64,000 nt of DNA, taken from Methylohalomonas sp034521715 (lineage in GTDB: Bacteria; Pseudomonadota; Gammaproteobacteria; Methylohalomonadales; Methylohalomonadaceae). Made by a program: the position numbers and the translations under genes. The DNA is taken from assembly GCA_034521715.1 (NCBI GenBank), contig JAXHLY010000002.1, positions 186,001 through 250,000 on the forward strand, written 5' to 3'. This document shows positions 50,983 to 61,013 of this stretch, one piece after another (the first letter of the stretch is position 1; each line of letters opens with the position of its first letter). The notes beneath the pieces are model-generated. The model had not been told where the DNA came from. It made no database searches and saw only the letters and a program-made list of their open reading frames with translations.

Positions 50983-51007
50983 CCGGATTAGCGTCAGCCT
51001 AATCCGG
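50983..51007. terminator. Hairpin between convergent panD and reductase genes
   Basis: Perfect 9-bp stem CCGGATTAG/CTAATCCGG (50983-50991, 50999-51007) with a 7-base loop, followed by CATTATTAT. It lies between convergent genes and could terminate both. The GTAGACCGGATTAG sequence also resembles a dispersed repeat type. Confidence 0.6.
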
Positions 51008-51016
51008 CATTATTAT

Positions 51017-51745
51017 CTAATAGCCGCTGAATTTTTCGCTGCGTCGATCGGCTTCGGGAATATCCAGTTCATCCTGAAGAAATCTTCGTCCATGGCCTTG
51101 ACCATGTCCGGCGGCCCGCATACATAATAAACCGGACTGTCCAGGCGGCCGGCATGCTCGGCGATCAGATCGGCGTCGATGCGCCCGGTGCGGCTGGACC
51201 AGCTACCAGAGTCGCCGGTGATGGTATGGATCACCGTCAGCCAGTCGTTGTTTTCGGCGAGGCTGTCCAGCTCCTCGCGAAAAGCGATCTCGTCCGGCGT
51301 ATCGTTGGAATACAGCAATATGATTGCATTTCCCGCAGCGGTATCGACGGCGTGGCGGATCATGCTGCGAAACGGTGTGATACCGATGCCGCCGGCAATC
51401 ATCAGTGCCGGGCGTTTCGTATCCAGTGTGAAATCGCCCTGCGGACCCTCCCAGTTTCAGCCGGTAGGCAGAATCCCCTTCTGACTCGGCAATATCCTGC
51501 AGGGTCTTTTTATAAGTGCTGCCAGTCATTTTGGTAGTAATGCTGATGCGATCCGTTTCCGTCGGGCTCGATGACAGCGTAAACGGATGCTGTGCCTTAC
51601 GCCGGTCATCAATCTCCGTCAATTCCAGGATAATGATCTGCCCCGGCAGGTAATCCGGCTGTTCGTCGATGTGAAAATTGAACGTTGTGACGGATGCGGT
51701 TTCGGGGTGTGCTTCAATCGTGTGTGGACTGAATGATGTGCTCAT
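51017..51745 (-). CDS. Ferredoxin-NADP+ reductase-like flavoprotein
   Basis: About 242 codons of FNR-type oxidoreductase without a ferredoxin domain. FAD part: PDYLPGQIIILELTEID, QHPFTLSSSPTETDRISITT (HPFTLSS is the FAD signature), TYKKTLQDIAESEGD. NAD(P) part: ALMIAGGIGITPFRSMIRHA, AIILLYSNDTPDEIAFREEL and YYVCGPPDMVKAMDED; with a corrected frame near 51060 the end is RRSEKFSGY-stop at 51017. Frameshift also near 51455. Substrate unknown. Downstream of regA on the same strand, 209 bases away; a link to RegBA is possible but not shown. Confidence 0.85.
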
Positions 51746-51954
51746 CGGCTATTGCCCTCATGGCGTCATTCCGGATCGGATTTGCCATACGTGCGGCTTG
51801 TTCGACTGAGCGTATACCCATGCGACCGCATGCCGCAAGGTTTCAGTATGAAGTTACTGAATGAATGCCTGGTTACAGCCTGTAACCGGTCGTAAAGTGT
51901 AGTTTAGTCGCCCTATGAATTGATCAATGCTGACGGCCATAAAACGATGATCTG

Positions 51955-52491
51955 TTACGATTTGCTTGGCCGTTTCTGCAGTTTTCTCTGCAGTGTCCGC
52001 CGGTGCATGCCGAGGCGGCGGGCGGTTTCCGAAATATTGCCGTCGCATTCATTCAGTACGCGCTGAATATGTTCCCATTCGACACGGTTAAGCGGTATCG
52101 GCTGTTCCGCAACGGCGACTGCCTCGTCACCTTTGTCCTGGTCAAATGCGGCAATGATTTCATCGGCATCGGCCGGTTTGGTCAGGTAATGAATGGCGCC
52201 GAGTTTCATGGCTTCGACGGCGGTGGCAATACTCGCATAACCGGTGAGCACGACAATACGCATCTGCGGGTTCAGTGCCAGCAGTGGCTGGATGAGGCGC
52301 AGACCGGATTCCCCCGGCATACTCAGATCCACAACGGCGCAGGCCGGCCGCTGTTGTTCCATCATGCTGCCGGCGGCGGCGGCGGAATCGGCCTGGGTTA
52401 CCGAGAAACCGCGTTTGGTCAGTGAACGCGCCAGCACTCCCCGAAAGGTGGCATCGTCATCGACCAGCAGCAACGGCTTATCCTGATTCAT
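51955..52491 (-). CDS. regA: RegA/PrrA/ActR-type response regulator
   Basis: Redox two-component response regulator. 178 residues: receiver domain with phospho-acceptor Asp55 (VVDLSMPGESG), acidic pocket VDDD, conserved Thr/Lys in VVLTGYAS and YLTKPAD; then a proline-containing linker and a Fis-like HTH (GNISETARRLGMHRRTLQRK), the very conserved RegA DNA-binding motif. Translated just after regB (start overlaps its stop by four bases). Unlike photosynthetic alphaproteobacterial gene order, no photosynthesis gene is near. Confidence 0.94.
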   Translation of the reverse strand: MNQDKPLLLVDDDATFRGVLARSLTKRGFSVTQADSAAAAGSMMEQQRPACAVVDLSMPGESGLRLIQPLLALNPQMRIVVLTGYASIATAVEAMKLGAIHYLTKPADADEIIAAFDQDKGDEAVAVAEQPIPLNRVEWEHIQRVLNECDGNISETARRLGMHRRTLQRKLQKRPSKS

Positions 52492-53765
52492 GTTGCGGCC
52501 AGTATGGGTTTGAGTGGCAGTTCGATGTCGACGCGGGTGCCGCCACCGGCATGATTATCGATCTCCAGCCGGCCACCAAAGCGTTGCAGAGTCACGCGCG
52601 CCAGAAACAGGCCGAGTCCCAGGCCCTCACCGGCGGGTTTGCTGGAATAGGGTATCGCCCCGGCATGCGCCCGGGCCTCACGTTCCAGGCCGCTACCGTC
52701 GTCTATCACCGTCAGCCGCAGGCTGTCGTCGGTCCAGTCCACGAGCAGTGATACTTGTTCAGCACCGGCATCGGCGGAATTGTTCAGTACATTCATCAAC
52801 GCCTGGGTCAGGGTGCGATCGGCAATGATAACCGGTGCCGGCGATTCACCGGCCCAGTCGACATCGATACCAATGTCTGTTCGCAGTTCACGCCATTCAG
52901 CGATGACTTCATCCAGATACTGATCGACCGGCAGGCGCTGGCCGCTGTCGGCCTGGAGCTGACCGGTGTTGACGGCCAGGCGTGCAAGCACGTTCTTGCA
53001 GCGGTCGATCTGTTCGCGCAGGCAAAGGAGATTGTCGTGCATCTCGGTATTGTTGTGCTGTTCGGTTTCCATATCGTGTACGAGCACCGCCATGGTTGCC
53101 AGCGGCGTGCCCAGTTCATGCGCGGTGCCGGTCGCGAGCGTGCCCATGGCAATCAACTGATCCGCGCGCAGGGCATCCTCGCGTGCGGCGGCCAGCAGGC
53201 GATCGCGTTCGCGCAACGCATGGCCGACGCGGCCGATGAAATAAACCAGCAGCGCGGCGCTGATAATAAAGCCGTACCACATGCCCCAGAGATGCAGGGA
53301 AAAACCCTCGCCATGCTGGTGTACCGCTTCCATTAACGGCCGGTTGAAGAACATCAGCAGTGTATAGGCGCTAATGGCAACCAGCGCGATGGGCCAGGCG
53401 AAATATGGGCGCAGGGTGGCAGCGGCAAAGGTGATGGGCAGCAGGAACAGCGTGATAAACGGGTTGACCGAGCCGCCGGTGAAATACACCAGTGCACTGA
53501 GCGCGGCGACATCCACCAGTAACTGCCGGAATATGGCGGCATCGTCTGCCGCCGCCGAATGCCGTGCCCGATACCAGGTAAAGCCCGTGTAAACCATGAG
53601 CGTGGAGATGATCAGGCCGACGGGCAGCCATGGCAATGCCAGCTCGAAGACCCGGGCCATCAGCAACAGGGCGACCAACTGCGCGGTCACGGCCAGCCCG
53701 CGCAGCAGCAGCAGGTACTGCAGGCGGCGCTGGAGGAAGGACTGGCTGGTGAGCGGATTGCCCAT
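52488..53765 (-). CDS. regB: RegB/PrrB/ActS-type redox sensor kinase
   Basis: Membrane histidine kinase, 425 residues. About six membrane segments between residues 15 and 180. The ubiquinone-binding motif GGxxNPF is present (GGSVNPF, 97-103) between segments. H-box GTAHELGTPLATM with phospho-acceptor His216. Cys256 (EQIDRCKNVL) lies 40 residues after the histidine, the same spacing as redox-active Cys265 after His225 in Rhodobacter capsulatus RegB. N-box ALMNVLNNSADAG, G-boxes DDGSGLEREAR and GEGLGLGLFLA. ATG 53765 (MGNPLTSQS) is preferred over upstream frames. Confidence 0.94.
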   Translation of the reverse strand: MGNPLTSQSFLQRRLQYLLLLRGLAVTAQLVALLLMARVFELALPWLPVGLIISTLMVYTGFTWYRARHSAAADDAAIFRQLLVDVAALSALVYFTGGSVNPFITLFLLPITFAAATLRPYFAWPIALVAISAYTLLMFFNRPLMEAVHQHGEGFSLHLWGMWYGFIISAALLVYFIGRVGHALRERDRLLAAAREDALRADQLIAMGTLATGTAHELGTPLATMAVLVHDMETEQHNNTEMHDNLLCLREQIDRCKNVLARLAVNTGQLQADSGQRLPVDQYLDEVIAEWRELRTDIGIDVDWAGESPAPVIIADRTLTQALMNVLNNSADAGAEQVSLLVDWTDDSLRLTVIDDGSGLEREARAHAGAIPYSSKPAGEGLGLGLFLARVTLQRFGGRLEIDNHAGGGTRVDIELPLKPILAAT

Positions 53766-53857
53766 GGCGACGCCTGGTAGAGAAAGCGGCATTATAGCCG
53801 TCTGCCCGGCCGCGGGCCCGGGACGGATTGTCGCGCTCAATTAGTAACAAGAATCAT

Positions 53858-53886
53858 TTGCATTTACATTCCTGCCTGACTATACT
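53858..53886 (+). promoter_or_regulatory. Sigma-70-like promoter with Fur-like AT element
   Basis: TTGCAT (53858-53863), 17 bases, TATACT (53881-53886) on the plus strand. The -35 overlaps AAGAATCATTTGCATTT, which resembles one half of a Fur operator (AATCATT core; about 12 of 19 positions of the 19-bp Fur box). The promoter is 165 bases upstream of the cinA-like gene. The Fur part is a weak match. Confidence 0.55.
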
Positions 53887-53892
53887 GTTTCC

Positions 53893-53952
53893 CGCAGCTC
53901 AGCGATAACTGGCATGCACAGGGACGTGCATTTTTTTAACAGGCCCGCTGAG
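53893..53952 (+). ncRNA. Candidate short leader or small RNA with intrinsic terminator
   Basis: Just after the promoter at 53858-53886 is a hairpin ATGCAC-AGGGAC-GTGCAT (53914-53931) followed by seven T, a standard intrinsic terminator. An outer stem CTCAGCG/CGCTGAG (53898-53904, 53946-53952) encloses it, so two alternative folds are possible. The transcript would be about 45 bases if terminated here. It may be a leader (attenuator) of the next gene or an independent RNA; no family is recognised. Confidence 0.4.
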
Positions 53953-54058
53953 TGCCGCCGTCTGCATGTTTGCCTGGCCTATCCATTTGGCTGGTGGCAG
54001 TCATCTCTGAGCGCCGGAATCGATTACGATCGGGTTTTTGTTCAGATATGATGATTTG

Positions 54059-54819
54059 ATGTTCGATCCATCCGCGCCCACCGCCTGCCTGTTACTGATC
54101 GGCAATGAATTGTTATCCGGCCGTAACCCAGGACAGGAATCTCGCCTTCATCGGCAAGCGGCTGGCCGCGCTCGGTATCAGCCTGCGCGAGACAAGGGTC
54201 ATTGCCGATGATACACACGTTATTGTGCATAACGTGAACGACACCCGGCAACGGTTCGACTATGTTTTTACTACCGGCGGTATTGGTCCTACCCACGACG
54301 ATATTACCGCGGCTGCTGTGGCAAAAGCGTTTGGCGTCGATCTGGAAAGAAATCCCGCTGCCGAACAGGCGCTGCGTGATTTTTACGATGAGCAGATCAA
54401 TGAAGCCCGCCTGAAGATGGCAAAAATACCGGCGGGTGCCGAACTGGTTGATAACCCCCTGAGCGGCGCGCCGGGGTTCCAGATCGGTAATGTCTTCGTG
54501 CTGGCCGGCATCCCGTCGGTCATGCAAGCGATGTTCGATGTCCTGGCCGAGCGCCTGCGTCACGGTGCACCCATATTGAGCCGGACACTGACGACCGACC
54601 GCCGTGAAGGCGAAATCGCAGCGGGATCTGACCGATATCCAGGCACGTTATCCCGAAGTCGGTATCGGCAGTTATCCGTTTTTTACCGCGCAGAAAAAGG
54701 GCGTGAATATTGTGGTACGTGGTACCGATCCGGAAAAAATAAATGATGCTGTCAATGCTCTGCGAACAATGGTTGATGATCTCGGCGGTTACTGCGAGGA
54801 AAAGAGCGATACACTGTAA
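54059..54819 (+). CDS. CinA-type molybdopterin-binding-domain protein
   Basis: Competence/damage-inducible protein A N-terminal (MoCF) domain without the C-terminal nicotinamide deamidase domain. About 253 codons: PTACLLLIGNELLSGR, then after a frameshift near 54123 NLAFIGKRLAALGISLRETR, DYVFTTGGIGPTHDDITAAA (signature GGIGPTxDD), NPLSGAPGFQIGNVFVLAGI and PSVMQAMFDVLA; a further shift near 54605 precedes DIQARYPEVGIGSYPFF. The short form is common in proteobacteria; its reaction is not settled. Confidence 0.85.
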
Positions 54820-54947
54820 GCTGGACTGTTCATCACCTTGTCATCGAAGTGATTGCGGGGCCGGTTACAATCTGCAACTTCGTCAGGACTGTGCAGGCAA
54901 TGCCGGATAGGGCATCATGACTCGCCTGTAAATACCGGATTGTTATT

Positions 54948-55208
54948 ATGCGATATCTGATTATTGTTCTGTTTCTGCTGAGCGGCTGCGGCATGTTCGG
55001 CGGCAAGGATGAACCGGCCGGGCGCGCGGATTCCGCCGTTTCCGAGCATGATCGCGATCGTGCTGAATGCGAGATGCAGGCACTGGAAGCGATTTCGCAC
55101 GGTCCCGATGCCGAGGCCAGGATTCAGCGTTACACAAGGTTGTGCATGCAGTCGCGGGGCTATCCGGGTGGTGCGGAGACCGAGGTGAATGTGAAGCTGC
55201 GTAATTGA
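54948..55208 (+). CDS. Small lipoprotein of unknown function
   Basis: 86 residues with lipoprotein signal MRYLIIVLFLLSGCGMFGG (lipobox LLSGC, Cys14). The mature part is short, acidic and has two further cysteines (RAECEMQALEAI; YTRLCMQSRGYPGG) that could form a disulfide in the periplasm. RYTRLCMQSRGY-type sequence occurs in other small gammaproteobacterial lipoproteins, but no function is assigned. Confidence 0.7.
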   Translation: MRYLIIVLFLLSGCGMFGGKDEPAGRADSAVSEHDRDRAECEMQALEAISHGPDAEARIQRYTRLCMQSRGYPGGAETEVNVKLRN

Positions 55209-55221
55209 TGTGCATATGACT

Positions 55222-55308
55222 TGGTGCCGGGAGCGAGAGTCGAACTCGCACTCTGTTGCCAGAACCGGATTTTGAGTCCGGCGCGTCTACCAGTTCCGCC
55301 ATCCCGGC
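55222..55308 (-). tRNA. tRNA-Leu (CAA anticodon)
   Basis: 87 bases with encoded CCA. 5' end GCCGGGATGGCGGAACTGGT, D-arm GGTAGACGC, anticodon loop CTCAAAA (anticodon CAA), long variable arm, TPsi-C arm GCGAGTTCGACTCTCGC, acceptor TCCCGGC-A-CCA. The long variable arm marks a class II tRNA. Confidence 0.95.
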
Positions 55309-55408
55309 ATGTTCGGACAACGTGACCGGCAATTATAACAGTTCGGCACCGATCACGCAGGTGCGCCTTTGCCGCCCGGGCTGGATGTTTCTGCTACTAT
55401 CGCGCGCC

Positions 55409-56456
55409 ATGCGCCGCCAGGATTTCCATTACGAACTGCCCGGGGAGCTGATCGCCCAGTATCCGATCGCGCGTCGTGACGAGGCGCGGCTGCTGACTCT
55501 GGATGGCCGGACGGGTGAGTTCGCCGATCGCCGGATTACCGACCTGCCGGGGTTGCTGCGGCCCGGTGATCTGCTGGTCCTGAACGATACACGGGTCATA
55601 CCGGCGCGGCTGCATGCGCGACAAGCCCACTGGCGGCCGCGTCGAGATCATGGTCGAGCGGCTGCTGGACGAGCGGCGGACTGCTGGCGCAGCTGCGCGC
55701 CAGCAAAGCCGACCGGACCGGCATCGCATACTGCATCGCCGGCGGCGTCGGGTTCGAGGTCGGCGAGCGGCGTCGGCGATCTCGATGACCTCGACGCTGC
55801 ACGTCGGAAGCGACCGCTGGCCGCGGTGCTGCGAGCGCCACGGCCACATGCCGCTGCCGCCGTATATCCAGCGCGGACGACGAACAGGCCTGACGCAGGA
55901 ACGCTACCAGACGGTATACGCGCGTAGCGCCGGGTGCCGTCGCCGCGCCGACCGCCGGTCTGCATTTCACGCCGATGAGCATGCTGGAAACACTGCAGGC
56001 CGGCGGCATCGAACTGGCGTATGTCACCCTGCATGTCGGTCTCGGCACCTTCAGTCCGGTGCGGGTCGAGAATCTGGCCGAGCATCGCATGCACCGCGAA
56101 TGGATGCAGGTGGATGAAGGAGTCTGTGAGGCCGATGGCCAGCGACCCGGGCTCGTGGCGGGCGGGTGGTGGCTGTCGGCACCACCAGCGTGCGCTGCCT
56201 GGAAACCGCCGCCATGAGTGGTGAACTGCAGCCGTTTGCGGGCGAGACGGACATTTTCATCTATCCCGGTTACGAATTCCGCGTGGTCGATGTTCTGCTG
56301 ACCAATTTCCATCTGCCGGAGTCGACGCTGCTGATGCTGGTCTGCGCCTTTGCCGGCCGCGATAATGTGCTGCGTGCCTATAAACACGCGGTGGCAGAGC
56401 GTTACCGGTTTTTCAGCTATGGCGACGCGATGCTATTGACGAGAGGTGAACAGTGA
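55409..56456 (+). CDS. queA: S-adenosylmethionine:tRNA ribosyltransferase-isomerase
   Basis: Transfers and isomerises ribose from SAM onto preQ1-tRNA to give epoxyqueuosine. Start MRRQDFHYELPGELIAQYPI, PGDLLVLNDTRVIPARLHA, then heavily frameshifted (at least five shifts between 55620 and 56175) with recognisable GRVEIMVERLLDE, PTAGLHFTPMSMLETLQAGG and VTLHVGLGTFSPVRVENLAE; VVAVGTTSVRCLETAAMSG, FIYPGYEFRVVDVLLTNFHL and PESTLLMLVCAFAGRDNVL close it. About 348 codons. Works with tgt next and queG at 9.1 kb. Confidence 0.93.
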
Positions 56457-56535
56457 ACAGTGGAGAGTGGACGGTAAAAGGGAATACCGGGCATGGCGAG
56501 CCACATAGGAACAGGTACTACGGGCTGCACGGGCC

Positions 56536-57660
56536 GTGAAATTCGAACTGCTGGCAACCGATGGCCCGGCCCGGGCCGGGCGCATGACATTTGCCCGTGG
56601 CACGGTACAGACGCCGGCATTTATGCCGGTCGGGACCTACGCCGCAGTCGAAGACGGTGACGCCCGAGGAGCTGCGGCGAACTCGGCAGCGAGATCATCC
56701 TAGGTAACACTTTCCATTTAATGCTCCGCCCCGGTGCCGAAACCATTGCTGCACTCGGCGGACTACACGCCTTCATGCACTGGGACGGGCCGATACTGAC
56801 GGATTCCGGCGGCTTCCAGGTGTTCAGCCTGGCCGAAAACCGCAAGGTGCACCGAAGCAGGGCGTCGACCTTCCGTTCGCCGGTCGACGGCAGCCGGGTG
56901 TTTCTGGATCCGGAAACCTCGATGCAGGTGCAGCGCGACGCTGGATGCCGACATCGTCATGATCTTCGACGACGTGCATCGGCTATCCCGGCCGATGAAG
57001 CGGCATGTGCACGAGTCCATGGAGCGTTCGCTGCGCTGGGCGGCACGCAGCAAGACCGCCCACGGTGATCACCCGGCGGCGCTGTTCGGCATCGTCCAGG
57101 GCGGCATGCATACCGACCTGCGTGATGCCTCCCTGGGCGGCCTGCTGGAGATCGGCTTCGACGGCTACGCCATCGGCGGCCTGTCGGTGGGCGAACCGCA
57201 GGCGACCATGCTGGAGATACTGGATCACATCGCAGCCGCAGATGCCGGCGAGCGACCGCGCTACCTCATGGGCGTCGGCCGGCCGGAGGACATCGTCGAG
57301 GCGGTGTGCCGCGGCGTCGACATGTTCGACTGCGTCATGCCGACCCGCAACGCCCGCAACGGTCACCTGTTCACCCGCCAGGGCGTGCTGCGGCTGCGCA
57401 ATGCCGCCTGCCGCACCAGCGACGAGCCCATCGACAGCGAATGCGGCTGTTATACCTGCCGGCATTACAGCCGCGCCTACCTGCACCACCTGGACAAGAC
57501 CGGCGAGATGCTCGGGGCGCGGCTGAACACCCTGCATAACCTGCATTATTACCAGGAGCTGATGCGCGGCCTGCGTGCCGCGATCGGCGCCGGCAGCCTG
57601 GAAGCGTTTGTCAGCGAATTCCATGCCGCCCGCATGCAAAGCCCGGCAGCTGTGTCATAA
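56536..57660 (+). CDS. tgt: tRNA-guanine transglycosylase
   Basis: Swaps guanine 34 for preQ1. GTG start at 56536 (KFELLATDGPARAGRMTFAR). TVQTPAFMPVGTYAAV, then frameshifts near 56650, 56690, 56865 and 56945; ILGNTFHLMLRPGAE, WDGPILTDSGGFQVFSLAE (catalytic Asp), DDVHRLSRPMKRHVHESMER, FGIVQGGMHTDLR, GYAIGGLSVGE, GVGRPEDIVEAVCRGVDMFD, CVMPTRNARNGHLF and the zinc site ECGCYTCRHYSRAYLHHL (CxCxxC...H). About 374 codons. Confidence 0.95.
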
Positions 57661-57692
57661 TACGCGGCTTTCAAATACCGAATGTGAGTGTT

Positions 57693-58022
57693 ATGGACTT
57701 CTTTATCTCCAATGCCTGGGCACAGGACGCGGGGCCGCCCGCCGGTGGCGGCGTCAGCCTGATCATCTGGACCGTGATCTTCATCGGCCTGATGTATTTC
57801 CTGATGATCCGGCCGCAGATGAAGCGTGCCAAGGAACACAGGCAGATGGTCGAGGGCCTGTCCAAGGGTGACGAGATTGTGACCAGCGGCGGCCTGCTCG
57901 GCCGTATCAAGGAGATCGGGGAAAATTTCATTCTGGTTGAGATTGGCAAGGACATGGAGGTCAAGGTTCAGAAACACGCTGTATCTGCAACCCTGCCGAA
58001 GGGGACCATGAAATCGCTCTGA
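57693..58022 (+). CDS. yajC: SecDF-associated protein YajC
   Basis: Small inner-membrane partner of SecDF. 109 residues: an N-terminal stretch ISNAWAQDAGPPAGGG, one membrane helix (LIIWTVIFIGLMYFLMIRPQ), then a cytoplasmic domain KRAKEHRQMVEGLSKGDEIV, TSGGLLGRIKEIGENFILVE. ATG 57693 (MDFFISNAWA) is the family start; a GTG nine bases upstream is possible. Lies between tgt and secD as usual. Confidence 0.95.
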   Translation: MDFFISNAWAQDAGPPAGGGVSLIIWTVIFIGLMYFLMIRPQMKRAKEHRQMVEGLSKGDEIVTSGGLLGRIKEIGENFILVEIGKDMEVKVQKHAVSATLPKGTMKSL

Positions 58023-58083
58023 ACGAACGCACCCGGCGCCGTTACCACGCTATCCATATACCAAGAATAAAACTGGCTGACGT

Positions 58084-59958
58084 ATGAACCGCTATCCGCT
58101 CTGGAAATACTTGCTGCTGCTGGCCGTTGTGATTGTCGGTGTTGTTTACGCCTTGCCGAACATCTTCGGCAAGGATCCGGCCGTCCAGGTGTCGCCGAGT
58201 TCCGCCGAGGTCTCTGAACTGACCGAGCTCGAGGTCGGCGGTGCCCTGGAGGAGGCGGGTATCGACACCCACCGCCGTCGAACGTCAGCCGGATCAGCCT
58301 GATTGCTGCGCTTTCGATGACCCCGCAGACCCAGCTCGAGGCCCGTGATGCGCTGTTCGAGGCAGCTCGAGTCGAAATTATACAGTGGCGCTGAACCTGG
58401 CGCCGGCGACACCGCACTGGCTGCGGTACGCTGGATGCGCGAGCCGATGTTCCTCGGACTGGACCTGCGCGGCGGCGTGCACTTCTTGCTGGAGGTGGAT
58501 ATGGAGGCAGCCGTGCAGAAGGCCGAGGAGCGTTACATATCGGATATCCGCGGTCTGCTGCGTGAGGAACGCGTGCGTTACAAGTCCGTCGCCGAGGCCG
58601 GCAGTGACGGCATTCTTGTCAGGCTGCGCGACCAGAACGATATGGAAACAGCGGACAACCTGATCAGCCGCGAGTTTCCCGAACTCAATCTTACGGAATC
58701 CAGCGCCGCCGACGAATACCGCCTGACGGGCTACCCTGTCCGAACAGCTTGTCGCGCGAGACCCAGCGAATTCGCCCTGCAGCAGAACATCACCACACTG
58801 CGCAAGCGCGTTAATGAACTGGGTGTTGCCGAGCCGGTGATCCAGCAGCAGGGCAGCAGCCGTATCGTCGTGCAGTTGCCCGGTGTTCAGGATACCGCAC
58901 GCGCAAAGGATATTCTTGGCGCGACGGCGACACTTGAATTTCGCATGGTGGATCAGGATAACAGTGCCCAGGACGCCGTGGACGGTAAAGTCCCCGCGGG
59001 CTCCAAGCTATATTATGATCGCAGCGGCCAGCCGCTCCTGCTGGAGCGGGAAATCATGTTGACCGGTGATTCGATCACCGATGCCTCTTCGGGTATCGAT
59101 CAGCGCAGCGGCGGGCCGGCTGTATACATTACGCTCGATGGCAAGGGCGCGCGCATGTTCTCGCGGCGCACGTCCGAGGAAGTCGGGAATCCGATGGCGA
59201 CAGTGTATATCGAGAATAAATCCATGACCGTAGCGCGGCGATGATGGGGAACTGACACGGCGCAAGGAAACAGTCGAGGAAGTCATCAATGTCGCCACCA
59301 TACAGGAGCAGTTGGGCAAGCGGTTCCAGATCACCGGCCTGGACTCGACCCAGGAAGCCCGCAACCTTGCGCTGCTGCTGCGTGCCGGTGCCCTGGCCGC
59401 GCCGGTGGAGATCATCGAGGAGCGCACCATCGGTCCAAGCCTGGGTCAGCAGAACATCGAACAGGGCTTCAATTCCGTTATGCTCGGATTCGTGCTGGTG
59501 CTGATTTTCATGGCCGTTGTACTACCGCGTTGTTCGGCGCTGGTCGCCTGCATCTGGCGCTGACCCTGAATCTGGTATTGATCGTCGCGCTGCTGTCACT
59601 GCTGCAGGCGACACTGACTCTGCCGGGTATCGCCGGCATCGTCCTGACGGTGGGTATGGCGGTGGATGCCAATGTGCTGATCTACGAACGTATCCGGGAA
59701 GAAATACGCAATGGCAACTCGCCACAGTCGAGTATTCATGCCGGCTATGAGAAGGCATTCTCCACGATTGCCGACGCCAATATCACCACGCTGATCGCGG
59801 CGTTGGTGCTGTTCAGTTTCGGTACCGGGCCAATCAAGGGTTTCGCAGTGACACTGTCTCTCGGCATCATCTGCTCAATGTTTACGGCAATCTTCGGCAC
59901 GCGCGCGGTAGTCAATCTGGTTTATGGCGGGCGCCGTCTGAGTTCACTCTCTATCTGA
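58084..59958 (+). CDS. secD: Preprotein translocase subunit SecD
   Basis: Proton-driven SecDF subunit aiding late secretion. About 624 codons. First helix MNRYPLWKYLLLLAVVIVGV, periplasmic P1 domain (FLGLDLRGGVHFLLEVDME; TTLRKRVNELGVAEPVIQQQ; RIVVQLPGVQDTARAKDILG; ATLEFRMVDQDN), then membrane part (GFNSVMLGFVLVLIFMAVV; LTLNLVLIVALLSLLQATLT; GIVLTVGMAVDANVLIYERI; ISLFTAIFGTRAVVNLVY-like end). Frameshifts near 58270, 58370, 58730, 59240 and 59525. secF follows after 16 bases. Confidence 0.95.
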
Positions 59959-59974
59959 GCCTGGATAAATCATC

Positions 59975-60910
59975 ATGGAATTTTTCAAGAAAACGACGCA
60001 CATTGATTTTCTCGGGCAAAGAAAACCGGCTGTTGTCATATCCTGCTTGTTGATTGCGATTTCGATCGGCAGCCTGGCAATGAACGGCCTGAATTTCGGC
60101 GTCGACTTTACCGGCGGTACGCTGGTCGAAATTCGCTATGACGAGGCAGTAGACCCGCAGCGCGTGCGCGATACGCTGGCCGGCACGGAATTCGCCGATG
60201 CCCAGATACAGGCATACGGCTCCGTTCAGGACATCCTCATCCGGCTGGCGCCGCGTGCCGATGAAAGCAGCGCCGATCTCAGCAACGCGGTGCTGGAAAC
60301 ACTGCTCGCGGCGGGACACGAGGTGGAATTGCGCCGGGTCGAGTTCGTCGGTCCGCAGGTGGGCGAGGAACTGACCGAGGACGGCGGGCTTGCCATGTTG
60401 TATGCATTGATCGGTATTCTGATCTATGTGGGCCTACGTTTCGAAACCCGCCTCGCCGTCGGTTCTGTGGCTGCGTTGTTGCATGATGTCATCTTGATTA
60501 TCGGCTTCTTTTCGCTGACCCGGATGACTTTCGACCTCAGCGTACTGGCGGCAATCCTCGCCGTCATCGGCTATTCGCTCAACGATACCATTGTCGTGTT
60601 CGATCGAGTGCGCGAGAACTTTCGCTGGCTGCGCGAGCGTCCGCCGGTCGAGGTCTTCAATATCTCCCTGAACCAGACACTCAGCCGTACCATCATGACC
60701 GGCGTGACCACGCTGCTGGTACTGGGCGCGCTACTGATATTCGGTGGTGAAACGATGCAGGGCTTCTCCGTGGCCCTCATTCTGGGTGTTCTGGTAGGTA
60801 CCTATTCCTCGATTTATGTCGCCAGCGCCATCTCCATGGCCCTTGGTATCAGCAAACAGGATCTGATGCCGGTGCAGAAAGAGGGCGTCGAGCCGGATAA
60901 CCGTCCCTGA
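59975..60910 (+). CDS. secF: Preprotein translocase subunit SecF
   Basis: 311 residues, partner of SecD. THIDFLGQRKPAVVISCLLI, GLNFGVDFTGGTLVEIRYDE, FVGPQVGEELTEDGGLAMLY, then helices with ILAVIGYSLNDTIVVFDRVR, LNQTLSRTIMTGVTTLLVLG and ALLIFGGETMQGFSVALILG. Six membrane segments. Intact frame, unlike secD before it. Confidence 0.97.
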   Translation: MEFFKKTTHIDFLGQRKPAVVISCLLIAISIGSLAMNGLNFGVDFTGGTLVEIRYDEAVDPQRVRDTLAGTEFADAQIQAYGSVQDILIRLAPRADESSADLSNAVLETLLAAGHEVELRRVEFVGPQVGEELTEDGGLAMLYALIGILIYVGLRFETRLAVGSVAALLHDVILIIGFFSLTRMTFDLSVLAAILAVIGYSLNDTIVVFDRVRENFRWLRERPPVEVFNISLNQTLSRTIMTGVTTLLVLGALLIFGGETMQGFSVALILGVLVGTYSSIYVASAISMALGISKQDLMPVQKEGVEPDNRP

Positions 60911-61013
60911 CAGGCTGCCTTGACTGTGCAGCCGAGCCCGTCCAGTCACCACACCGGTAACAGCGATCATCCCTGTGTAGGCGGGTGGAAGCGGCTGCCG
61001 GATGGACGCCACC

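Noticed and set aside
55600..56220. Several overlapping arginine/proline-rich frames on both strands within queA
   Set aside because: They are shadow frames of GC-rich queA sequence broken by indels; queA motifs explain the region.
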